A program made the translations under genes and the position numbers. Shown piece by piece: positions 24,303 to 34,731 of a DNA stretch of 64,000 nt. The notes beneath the pieces were generated by a model that saw only the letters and a program-made list of their open reading frames with translations, had not been told where the DNA came from and made no database searches. The stretch is taken from positions 545,738 through 609,737 of the forward strand of contig JAAOMT010000718.1 in the NCBI GenBank assembly GCA_016748015.1, given 5' to 3'. The DNA comes from Geosiphon pyriformis (Eukaryota > Glomeromycota > Glomeromycetes > Archaeosporales > Geosiphonaceae). Numbering within the stretch: the stretch's first letter is position 1; each line of letters opens with the position of its first letter.

Positions 24303-25077
24303 TGTTATAGTTGATTATTTGGAGTCTCAGGTCAAATAAAAAACCCGTAACTTGGTGCTCAAAAGCTACTCACATTGTTGATAATATTTTTAAGTGGTTG
24401 GTATCTGAAGGTTTTCCAAATGAGTCCTTTGTATAATGGACAGAGATTCAATAGTTGTTTTATTCGTAGCTTCCCAGACTCGCAAGTCTGTCAATTTTTT
24501 TCTCAGCTTGGTGGCTGGCAATCCTTTGGTAAATAATCAATATTTTCTGTACATGTCCTACCCACTCACAAGAGTCTTTTATCAGGCAATCCTTGACATC
24601 AGTAATCAGTGCTTTGAATCAATTGGTTAGTGCACAATAACAAATTCAACGAAATATAAAGAAAATAAAGAAATATAAAGAAATAAGCCAAGATGATTTA
24701 CAAGTTAGTATTCCGTCAATAGCCATGATCAAGAGCTATTGTTACAGTGTGGTTAAGTATTAATTACTATCAACACTTTATGTTGATAGTAAAGAGTGAA
24801 TTTGGTATAGTGAATAATTATTTATTTGAGGATTGTGGTAACTAAGCTAAGAATTCTTGGTGTTAATTCTGTTTTTTCTGCTTTTAATGCTACTGCTATA
24901 TATACATATTTGAGATTTCTTAATTCTTCAATTTCTTGCAACAGAAATCCTGGAATTCCTGGAATTCTGCAATTTCTCTGAGAGAAATCTTGGAATTCCA
25001 TATTTACTATGTCTACATCTGATTGGCTAATATCTACTGACTAATAATACTATATTTCCTATATTCTATGAATAACA
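24303..25077. mobile_element. Solo LTR inserted in the Gypsy 5' LTR
   Basis: Starts TGTTATAG, ends CTATGAATAACA, flanked by ACGG (24299-24302) and ACAG (25078-25081). The 3' LTR at 16412 lacks it and reads through the empty site (AAGTTAATGAATAACAAG), which shows it arrived after the Gypsy element. Homologous to 18515-19591. Confidence 0.78.
24766..24790. repeat. Hairpin conserved in both solo LTRs (copy 2)
   Basis: Perfect 10-bp stem ACTATCAACA / TGTTGATAGT with a 5-base loop, at the position matching 19103-19127. Confidence 0.75.
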
Positions 25078-25585
25078 ACAGATAGCAAGGGAGAACAGAA
25101 TTGTAGGATAATAAAAATAATCAAAGGGATTTCAACTTTAAAAAGTGAATTGAATAAGTATGGATTCAATATATGAGATTAGTCTCATAAAATATCTCAG
25201 TTGCTATGCTTTTCAAAAAATAACCAGAGAATTTGAAGGTAGAGAGATAGTCTGTACTGTTAACAAATAATCATGTTTGGTATAATTCTATGCTTTACGT
25301 CAGTATTCTTAGAATTCAATATCAGGTATTAGATGTACTCTTCAGTTACATTTTATTCAATAATCTTTAAATGCTACAATTACATGTTTCAGGAAAAGAT
25401 AGAAAATAACCAACAAGTAATCTTTTATCTTTAAAATGTTCAGATACTTGAAAATAAGGAAAGAGAAATTAGTGATAAGAGAAAGATTAAGATGAAAGTT
25501 GTTATTTTATTTATTTGATTTCCTTGATTTTTTTCATGCTTTTCTACAGCTAAGAGATTCATCACTTATATAGCTGTCAAAAGTG

Positions 25586-25729
25586 GTCAATGATCAAGTC
25601 AATGACTAGGTCAATAATCAAGTCAATAATCAGGTCAATGATCAAGTCATTGATCAGATCATTGATCAGGTCAATAATCAGGTCAATAATTAGGTCAATG
25701 GTCAGATCATTGATCAGGTCAATAATTAC
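25586..25729. repeat. 12-bp minisatellite, 12 units, Gypsy 5' LTR
   Basis: Twelve units of the GTCAATRATCAG type, several containing TGATCA. It lies near the outer end of the LTR, so in a Gypsy LTR it falls in U3, where promoter elements sit. Confidence 0.9.
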
Positions 25730-25794
25730 TTACTAAAAATAGAGTGGCTAATACATGTGATAATTAATAAGAAGTATAAGTTTCAACCATAACA

Positions 25795-27052
25795 ATATTA
25801 CTAAAAAATTTAATAAATTTTATGTATATCTTAATTCAAACCAAATTAATTTTTAAATACAGTTATTTAATTAAATAATATACTTTGTACATATTTTACA
25901 AAACCAATTAAAGTTTATGATTTTTCTCTAAAGCATTTTTTATAATAAAACCAATAGTAAAAATAAGTAATTGTGTTATAATATTTTTAAAAACAAAAAA
26001 ATTGTCTTTATAAAAAACATTAAAAATATAAACCAATAATTTTTTTTAAGTAGTCTTAATTAATACTATAGATTTAATATTAATAAAAATGTCTTTTTAT
26101 TTATAAAGTTTAAGAATTATCAAAATTTAAGACTAAAAAACTAATTTATATAGCATTTATAATTTTAAAAAATGTTTTATTATTAATATAGTCTAATAAT
26201 AAATATTAATAATATTATACATCTTAAACAGAATTAAGAAAATTTTTTTTAGTCTATTTTTTTATAATTTTGTTTATTTTTTTATAATTTTATTAGACTT
26301 TAAAACCAATTTATTTTTAACAATCAAATAATCTAAAACTATCTTGTAAAATAAATATTTTAAGATATTTCTAATAATATAATTTTTATTAATCTTAAAA
26401 TTCTTTATTTTCTTGTTAATAACAGTTCTAATTTGTGTTTTTTTAGTTTTTTAAACTTGGCTAACTTAAATGCATAATAAAATTTCCTAATTTTAGACAG
26501 AACAGATCCAATAATATTAAAACTAATGTTTAATTAAATAAATTTACAATACAAAAAACATTATTATATTTTTTATACCAAGTTTTGAAAAACATTTTAT
26601 TAGCTAAAAAATAAATAATTTTTTAAATAATATTTTATTTTATATTTATATTTAAAACTTTTTTGTAACAACAAATTTATTAGTATATATAACAGCAATA
26701 ATAAATATAAAAATATTAAATCTATTTTATTTTGTTTTGTTAGCATTTTTAAAATTAAATTTTTAATACTTTCACTTTTGTTAATTATTACATTAATGAG
26801 ATTTACAAAAACAAATACATTAATAACTTTTTTAATACTTTTAAAGTTCTTTTATGTGTAAATTTTTATGGCCATATTTTTTATTAACAAGTTTACCAAA
26901 TTTAAATTAAACCATTTTTTGAAATTAGCACATTTTTAGATTTATTTTCATTAAAATTGCTGCTTAAAATTACAAAAAAAGATTTATTAATAGCTTTAAC
27001 AATTAATACATTAATTTTTCTAACTTAAATAAGACATATAATCATAATAATA
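25795..27052 (-). mobile_element. Eroded LINE-1, middle segment (endonuclease to RT)
   Basis: Resumes LINE-1 on the far side of the Gypsy element. 25795-25860 aligns with 30071-30135, 25917-26040 with 30190-30315 and 26460-26515 with 30945-31000. Around 26935-27050 it aligns with the endonuclease region 31635-31770, with an internal deletion between. It ends at 27052, where the inverted-repeat element begins. Confidence 0.75.
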
Positions 27053-27439
27053 TTTAGAATTTTGATCAAACCAAACCAATTTTTCAAAGTAAGTTTGGTT
27101 TGAATTTAGTATTAAATTTTTTTGACAAATCTGAGTTTAATTCAAATCTGGTTTAAAGTTTACAAACTTGTTTAAATTTGATGAAATTAAAAAAAATATA
27201 ACTTGTATTATTTGTTCATTAATTATTACTTTGTTTAATTACTATAATCAGTTAAAGATATATATAAAAACTATGTATAATAACTCTACTTTTAACTTTT
27301 TTTTTTTTATTTTTTTTTATTTTTTAACGAGTGAGGTCCAAACACTACCTAGTACAATACATCATACAAGTGATTTAAACTAAGCATGAATCATGCTTTT
27401 TCTACACATGACCAGTCACTTAGACTAGTCAGGACAACA

Positions 27440-30400
27440 CTAGACACCTATATGCATTGAGACCAAGTTACCTATACCTGAAAAGAATAAACTAGATTTA
27501 CGACACTCAAAACTAATACCAAGTGCATCAGTGATACCCAACAATCTAACCACACTGGACGAGAGCACCGAAAGAAGACCAGAAACCGAGATAGGAATAG
27601 AGCTGTCACACGGGATCAAGCCACCTTTCTCCATAACAGCTCTGTGTTTCACACACACCAGCCAAATATCATCACAGAATGCAAGACAGAATTTGTGAAC
27701 AAATGCCACAATATTTTGAGCTGCTGTTTTAGAGTTCTTGAAAACAGAAAAAAATTCACGATATTACTCATTGAAAACAAAGCTCTTACTTATAGCCATA
27801 CTAACAACAGCATTGGAAGCACAATCAGAAAGTGACTGTGAAACACATGAAGTCGAGCAAGACAAACCCGAGTGCATTTCCCAAACAGATGCATGAGCGT
27901 TCATCAACTGAGCATGATCACCAGCATCGAAAGGGCAAGAAAAAACATGATCTGAAATCTCAACATCACCACAAAACAAACACATCACACTGGGGTACCC
28001 CTTACTGTACAGTTGCTTATGCATAGCAACAGGAAGATGATGATGCAATGCTTTCATAAAATATGTCCGAGAACTAGCAGTATGAGTACTAGTGAAACCA
28101 GCGGCCAAATGAGAGTTCGGATGCCACACCGAACATGATCTGGACCAATCAACATCAGCATGCAGGCTGTCCACCAAAACCTGAGAACCAGAACTAACCT
28201 CCCAATGTGCACGGTAAATAGAGTGGAAAACACCACAAACAAAATGTCTAGAATTACCAGAAACCACAGCACCACCAGCCCTGAGAAAATGTTCATCGAT
28301 CCTGTGAGGAAGATGCACACCAGAAGACACAGCAGCCCTAGCCAAAGTGTCAGCATGCTTATTGCCCAAGACCCCAGAGTGACTTCTAACTTTAATCCAA
28401 TTAACATCCAAATTCTTGCAATGAATGACATTAGAAATATGGCAGCGTTTGACTCAACACTGATTTCTGAAATCTGGACAACCCAACATTAACTCTGACT
28501 TACAAGCATTCAATGCAGCCTGGCTGTCCGAAAACAGATTGACCGAACGAGAAGGAGGAACACACTTGAGAGCCAAAGCAATGGCCTGTAACTCCGCCAT
28601 GGTAGAAGAAACCAAACCAAAAACTTTTACACCCAAACCCAAATCAATGTCCCCAAAAAAAACAGCGGCGCCAGCCTTCATACCAAGAGTACCCAGCCCA
28701 CACAGAGAACTATCTGTAAACAAAGAAAGGCAATTGGAATCAACCTTCAACAAATGATTGCAGACAACATCAAACTCACAAGACTTAAGGACATCAGACG
28801 AGGCAACATTCAGTGGCAAAAGAGAAAAAATGGGAAAAGACCCGGAACCAGACAAAAAGCGAACAGCAACATTGAACCAATCAGGAACTGGGCCCCGAGA
28901 GTTCAGTCTCTTCCACCACTTGAAAATCCTCCATTCAAAAACAAAACCAGTTCAATTGTGAAACTGCTTAATGAAGACAATTCCATATCGCCGAAGCAAA
29001 GAGACACATTTATAAAAAGCTGGCTCACCAAGAACAATAGACATTGGGGTCCCTTTTTGAAAACGAAAAGCTTTGGTCATGAGACCATCCAGAGAAAGGT
29101 TACAACCCAAAAAAATTCGGACGACACCAGCCAAAAAATTATTCAAAAGACTGACACTAATATGAGAAAGGAAAAGCAGGGAGTGGCAAGAGCGCCAGCT
29201 GAGAACTTGTAAGTCATGAGACCTATGTGTGAACAAGTGGCCCAAGATACCCACAGAATTAGCAAAGCAAACAACAGCAGCTAACTTGCTCTTTGCCTGG
29301 ACCTGTTCAAAAAATTTCAACCCATACAAAGAAGGATGATGAACAACATCATTGGGAAAGTTAAGTGGCAGGCCAGATTTGGACTTCAAAACTTTACAAA
29401 TCATAGTGTCCCATTTTGCATACACACTAATAGAAACAAAACTAAACTGAATCCTGTAGGCAATAATGAGATGAAAAACCGTTGAGACCAAATACGAGAA
29501 CTGCTTATCAGAGATAGCTTTTCTTAGAACAACGTTGATGAAGAACTGGACATTCAAGTGTGCCTTAGCCAAGCTAGGCTTAGACAAACCTTTAGTAGAC
29601 AGAAAGATACCCAGGTATTGATGAGACTCTTCCCTTTTGGCTATCAAAATAGGCAAACCACTAATCAACAAATGAGGATTAGAAACTCTGCAATTAATGG
29701 AAATGGTCACCATCTTGTCATTATTGATCGAGATATCATTGACTTGAAAGAAATCACTAGCAACATTGAGAATATGTTGGGTGGCAGCCTGGCTGCTACC
29801 AATCCAAATCGTATCATTGACGAAAGCACCAGCTATGAGGAAAGAAGTCAAACCAGCCTGAGATTCAGCGTGACCAGTGTTGGCAACAAAACAAGAGTCT
29901 AACTTGTATCCACATACACTTTCTTGTCTCTTGACTTCACACAAAAGAGGATCATAAAATATGCACCAGAGAAGAGGAGAAAACACCTCCTCTTGGTCCA
30001 AGCCATTAAGTACCTGATATCTATTGGTCAACCCAAAATCTGTCATAACTCTATTGACCTGATCATTGTGAATGCTACCAAAAAACCAAATAAATTTGTC
30101 ACACATCTTTATTCTAACCAAGCTTTTCCTCAGATGTTCTCAACCAACAGAGTCATAAGCCTTTCGCATGTTCTGCAAGACCAGCCACAGCTCTCAGTTT
30201 TTTTCTAAAGCATCTTCTATGACCGATCCAATAGCAAAAATAGGAGATTGCATCGTCATACCTTTTAAGACAGAAAAATTATCCCCTCTCAGAACATCAA
30301 AAACACTACAAGCCAAAGAAATCCTGTCCAAAAGCACTTTAGAAAGGACTTTGTGAGCCATCTCAATCAAAGCAATAGGATGGATATTCATAAAAACACT

Positions 30401-32128
30401 CTTCCACTTATATGGTTTGGAAATCATTGACACCCAAGTCTCCTTCCAAGGCCCAAGAACAGATTCATGCTCCAAGCAAACATTCAAAAGCACTAAAAGC
30501 ATATCCAGAACTGATTTGTCACAATGTTTCCACAACTCATTCGAAATACCAGAGAGACCAACTGCTTTTCCATCGGGCAGACTTGAAATGACACTAGACA
30601 TCTTATTAAAATCAATTAGGCACATTACACCAGAAAAAGCATCATCAAAAACATACTCCAAAGACTGGTATTGGTGACTCCAGATATCAGTAACATCAAA
30701 AAATACACCATGCTTCCTAGTCCAATCTTCCATGACTGCATCTACTTTGGCCTTAACCAAATCAGGCTCCAACACCAACTCATCATCAACAACCAGATGA
30801 TCCAAAGTTACCTTGCGAAAAAGACATTCCAACACACTCCTAATAGTATAATCCTTGTCCAATTCGAAACTTTCCATTCTTTTATCTATTGCCAACCTGA
30901 TCTGAGATTCCCTAACCCACTCTGCTTTAGACATCTTGGAGAAGTGATAAGACTTTTTGACTTTGGACAAAACTGACCGAATAGCATCAAAGTGGGAACC
31001 TGACAGGAAGAGAGACCTCACCATAGAGGCATTGACTGAATCCACACCTTTCCATCTGTCAAGCAAGAATGTAAACTCTTCAGCAGAATCCAGATGAGAT
31101 GCTTTAACTAACTTAGACACCAAGAGCTCTAGCCTGTGAAACTTGGATGATTCCTTGCTAAAAATTTTATCAAAGTCCTTGAACCACTTCCTCTTAAAAA
31201 CTGCCTCAGCAGACAGACACATCACTTTATAAAGAGCAACCTACATCGAATCCAAGTCCGAGTGGATCCTGGCTGCAAGAAAATTGTCATAAAACATATC
31301 AGCATTTGCCACAGTATCTTTCTCAAATTTGGCCCATTTAATATCATCTGTATTTTTACAATTGTACTTCCAGTAATCTTTATTTGCCTGCTTGCAGACA
31401 AAATTCAACTAGACATCTAGCAGACTGCCTAAATCCACCCACACTGAAACAGCCTGATGATTAGTATCAAAGTATTCCCCAACACTAACCACGTTGTGAC
31501 TCACCACTGCATTAATTAGGTTTGAAGAAATGAGCACATAATCAATTGTCTTAGCAACGCCCCAAGAATTAGACCAAGTTGGCAATTTCCCACAGGAGTT
31601 TCCACCCAAGGCATTAACCAAACCCATGCCCAGGCATTTCCTAAAACTTGCACACTTATGAAAGCCATCTTCATTAAAATCACCACCAAGAATGATAAAA
31701 GAAGATTCATTGACAGCCTTTGCAATAAGAGAGTTGATGTCGCCAGCTTGAGAAAACCGAGCCACCGAAGAGGCACCAGCGTACAGCCCCAAAATTGACA
31801 CAGACAGTTTATTCCTGAAAAGCAACCTGATGGACAGGAGCTGACCAGGCACTTCTGAAATCTTACAAACATGTTGTGCCAAAGAAGAATCCATGACAAT
31901 CACCACACCTGTACCAAGATAACCAGATTTCATACCAGAGGTAAACACCCATACACCATCAAATTTGTTGACAATCCAGGGGCAAACCTTTCCCTTTAAT
32001 TTTGATTCCGTGAAAATAGAAACTAAATTGTTCATATCCTTATGCCAACAAATGATATTGTCCTGTTTTGCAGGATTGTTCATTCCTCTTATATTACACA
32101 TAGCCACTTTCCAAACCAGATTACTCAT
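27440..32128 (-). pseudogene. LINE ORF2 (endonuclease, RT, RNase H), seven nonsense codons
   Basis: One frame of 1563 codons with no frameshift. Apurinic-type endonuclease first (residues 1-235: TESKL, ILGGDFNEDG, TIDYVLIS, DTNHQAVSVW), then RT (LPDGKAVGLSGISNELW, ALIEMAHKVLSKVLLDRI, GLDQEEVFSPLLW; catalytic FVDD changed to FVND at 29816-29818), RNase H (LSLFTDSSL, STMAELQAIALAL, NLFSDSQAAL, GNKHADTLA) and a C-terminal knuckle CLFCGDVEISDHVFSC. In-frame stops at 31409, 31241, 30194, 30140, 28952, 28454 and 27764; most are one transition from Gln, Arg or Trp codons expected by alignment logic. No active ORF2p can be made. Confidence 0.9.
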
Positions 32129-32145
32129 TGGGAATAAGAAGATAC

Positions 32146-33969
32146 CTAAAACCCCGAACTAGCACACAACTGATCAAACTTCCCCAGAATTGCACCAACA
32201 GAGGCATCGAGAGCTGCCAGCTTGGATTCTAAAGAACTCACCTTAGAGGTCAAAACCTTTGAACTACTTGAACCCAAATCCGAACCAACAGAAAGAAGTG
32301 AAGATGTCACCACAGGAACAGTTGGAGTAGCATCCAAAATCATATCAATATTGGCAGCCACTGGGACAGCCAAAAAATCAGAAGAAGAAGAAGGGGGGGC
32401 CAAAGGCACTAAATTCACACCACTAAGTTTGCACACAATACGAGAAACCTGATCATGTAGAAGCCCCAAGGAATGTTCCAAAGATGCCAAACAAGCACTC
32501 AACAAATAATTGTCATTTGGAAGTAGAAAACTACCACCACTTAGACCAGGGACACCAAGAGAGAAGGCACTAGAATCAAAACCAGAACCAGAAGAGGAAC
32601 CACCAGAAGAGGGAGCAAAAGACACCACTTGGGCCCATGACTTGCCACCAAAAGCAGTAGGGCGAAAGATAGAAACATTTTTCCTTGCATACAGTTTGGC
32701 CAGCTGGAGGCAATTGGCACCAGAGGCAGGCTTTTTAAATAAAGATAAAGGCACAAGAGACAATACATTTGAAGCATCACACTCAAGAGCTGAATGACCA
32801 AGACACCCACATTTCCCACACCGAATCACATCAAATCTAGCCCATGAGAATTGAACACCACCAAAAATAGGCTTAGTGAAAAAAGCAGAATTCAGATTAT
32901 TCTCAGATTTGAAGCCAACCACAGCACAACAAATCCTATTACCAGTGTTCAATGAACAATTAATGATGCAAGTTTTGCCACCAGCCCTATCCAAAAGATT
33001 ACTAAGATTATGCACCATTGTTCCCACTGGCAATGTAAACAGAAGTGCCCTAAAACGATTCCTAAAAGCCCAGATATCACGATCTTCCACGGCTTTGGCC
33101 ACACACACTGAATCTTTTCTGATTAAAAATAACCATCTTGATGCTAACTGATCTGCTTGACTCGATTTGGCAAACTCTACTACAGTCTTCTGCCACATGC
33201 CAATTAACTGAATCTTGATTGACTTGATTTCTCCAAACTCAATGACTGCGGCGACAATTATTTCCTTTGGAGTATCCATGAGAATTTCTTTGATCACCAT
33301 GGCTCGATCTGAACATACTCCTGATTTCATGAGATCAGTGTTTACAATGATCCCTTTTTCCCTGGCTAATGACATGGTCTTTTTCATGCTTTCCTCTGAT
33401 GTGAAGGTAGATCTGATGATCTCTTCAAATTTTGAGGGGGTAGTGGTCCCCCCAAAACCATTGACTGAAGAAAAAATTTTCCTAATTAGCCGGGTCTTTG
33501 CCGTTGCTGAATTACTCTCTACAGCTGAGAAATCAATATCCAATGCAAAGAATTTTTTGATTGATACTTCTACAGGAGTTTTAATAATTTTTGGATCAAT
33601 CCACTTTTTTTCCAGAGAGATAGGCAAGCAAGGAGGAAGCACAATTTCATCATCATCTATAGCAAAATTAGGAAAACCAAATAGAGAGCTGAACATTGTA
33701 CCAGTATTAACACGTTTTGCTTTGGAAGTAGTGGCAGCCGAGCCTAGCGGAGATCTCTCACTTATACCAGACATGCCAACATTCTTATTATTACCAGATA
33801 TGCTATCCACATCAGAATACACACTATCACCAGGCCCAGATTTACTTAAAGAGATATCCTTCTCATCACCAGAGTGTTTAACATTCCCAAGAACCATCTT
33901 TTTTTTCTGAGCAAAAAAACCACCAGCAGGACCATGGAAAGCACCTTTGGGCACTTTTTTTTTGGACAT
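32146..33969 (-). CDS. LINE ORF1 protein, gag-like RNA-binding
   Basis: 607-residue open frame. The first ATG in frame is at 33969; the frame is open further upstream but without ATG. N-terminal Lys/Ser/Gly-rich region, a central domain (residues about 180-400) with an RRM-like feel (KEIIVAAVIEFGEIKSIKIQ), then a CCHC zinc knuckle CGKCGCLGHSALEC, and a Ser/Gly/Leu-rich tail. Such proteins bind the LINE RNA and act as chaperone in the RNP. It ends 17 bases before the ORF2 ATG. This is the only uninterrupted full-length transposon protein of the window. Confidence 0.85.
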   Translation of the reverse strand: MSKKKVPKGAFHGPAGGFFAQKKKMVLGNVKHSGDEKDISLSKSGPGDSVYSDVDSISGNNKNVGMSGISERSPLGSAATTSKAKRVNTGTMFSSLFGFPNFAIDDDEIVLPPCLPISLEKKWIDPKIIKTPVEVSIKKFFALDIDFSAVESNSATAKTRLIRKIFSSVNGFGGTTTPSKFEEIIRSTFTSEESMKKTMSLAREKGIIVNTDLMKSGVCSDRAMVIKEILMDTPKEIIVAAVIEFGEIKSIKIQLIGMWQKTVVEFAKSSQADQLASRWLFLIRKDSVCVAKAVEDRDIWAFRNRFRALLFTLPVGTMVHNLSNLLDRAGGKTCIINCSLNTGNRICCAVVGFKSENNLNSAFFTKPIFGGVQFSWARFDVIRCGKCGCLGHSALECDASNVLSLVPLSLFKKPASGANCLQLAKLYARKNVSIFRPTAFGGKSWAQVVSFAPSSGGSSSGSGFDSSAFSLGVPGLSGGSFLLPNDNYLLSACLASLEHSLGLLHDQVSRIVCKLSGVNLVPLAPPSSSSDFLAVPVAANIDMILDATPTVPVVTSSLLSVGSDLGSSSSKVLTSKVSSLESKLAALDASVGAILGKFDQLCASSGF

Positions 33970-34731
33970 ATCACTGCTCGAAGCAGTCTTCAAATCCACG
34001 ACAAAAGGATTATTTAAAGAAATGTTGAAAGATTTGACAAAAAAAAACAGAAAACTTCTTTTTCAGAAATATGCCTTTTTGAGGATTTTTAGGAAATAAA
34101 AGAGAAAGAAGTTTTTTAATTCCTTTTAACTTACCAAAATAAATTTATTGTTGATATTATTCAATATTACTAAAAATTCAAAATTCAAAATAATAAAATT
34201 TGATAATTTAAATAGTTTAAATATTAATATATTTGGTAAACATAGTTTTCAGAATAAAATATAAGACTATTTTGATAAATTTGAATAAACAAAAGAAAAA
34301 AAAACAGCTAAATATATGGTCTCAAAATGTGTACATAAATTATTTTCTTGTAAAACTATAAGTACTACCAAACTCTTATAATACTATTTAAAAATTTTTT
34401 ACTGAACAGTATATGTTACAATAAAAAAATATTATAAGAAAAAGCAAAATGTTCAGTGTTTTTAATCATGAATGCAAAGACTATTAAAAGAAAAATTAAA
34501 TAATAATATAATATAATATAATGTTTTTAATAGTCAAACTTAAATATGTTTATAAACTTTAAACTGAACTTGAATTAAATTTGTTGTATATGTTTAGATT
34601 TGGTTTAAGTTTAATAATTTTAAGTTTGGTTTAAGTTTAAGTTCGAAATTTTGCCAAATTTTCTGTTTAAGTTCAGCTTAGTTTGATGATTTAATTAAAC
34701 TTGAACCAAACCAGACTAAATATCAGAATCT

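Larger units (their letters stand above)
16412..25794 (-). mobile_element. Ty3/Gypsy LTR retrotransposon inserted in LINE-1
   Basis: Order on the minus strand is LTR, gag, protease, RT, RNase H, integrase, LTR, the Ty3/Gypsy order. The element is flanked by a perfect 5-bp duplication ATATT (16407-16411 and 25795-25799). The 5' LTR terminus TGTTATGG and its inner end CCATAACA are inverted repeats. Coding capacity is lost through stops and frameshifts. Two solo LTRs of another family are inserted (18515-19591 and 24303-25077). Confidence 0.88.
24274..25794 (-). repeat. Gypsy 5' LTR (contains a nested solo LTR)
   Basis: Runs from TGTTATGG (minus sense, at 25794) to CCATAACA (at 24274). Without the 775-bp insert at 24303-25077 and its target duplication it is about 742 bp, homologous to 16412-17005. 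It carries a 12-unit minisatellite at 25586-25729 and a roughly 120-bp segment (about 25155-25278) absent from the 3' LTR. Confidence 0.8.
27299..34122 (-). mobile_element. Full-length APE-type LINE with RNase H (youngest LINE copy)
   Basis: 6.8-kb non-LTR retrotransposon: 5' UTR, ORF1 with zinc knuckle, ORF2 with endonuclease, RT, RNase H and a terminal CCHC-like knuckle, 3' UTR and an interrupted poly-A tail (T-run 27299-27328 on the + strand). It is flanked by CTTTTAACTT at 27289-27298 and 34123-34132, a 10-bp target duplication typical of target-primed reverse transcription. GC content is clearly higher than in the older copies. Confidence 0.92.
27053..34731. mobile_element. Long-inverted-repeat (foldback/MITE-like) element, split by a LINE
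   Basis: The two arms are 27053-27298 and 34133-34731, about 845 bp together; the LINE at 27299-34132 sits inside. The outer ends are inverted repeats: TTTAGAATTTTGAT on the left against AGATTCTGATAT on the right, and similarity continues inward (for example GGTTTAAAGTTTACAAACTTG at about 27148 against AGTTTAAAGTTTATAAACAT on the reverse of about 34550). It is flanked by a perfect 8-bp duplication TAATAATA (27045-27052 and 34732-34739) inside LINE-1. No transposase frame. An 8-bp duplication suggests mobilisation by a hAT-type transposase; that is inference. Confidence 0.65.

Noticed and set aside
28160-30976. Several plus-strand open frames across the LINE (for example 28754-29212, 29558-29902)
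   Set aside because: Antisense shadows of ORF2. Their length follows from the skewed base use of the sense strand; no start context or homology.
32222-33910. Plus-strand frames opposite LINE ORF1
   Set aside because: Shadows of ORF1; the longest one (33215-33910) has no domain and mirrors the sense codon use.
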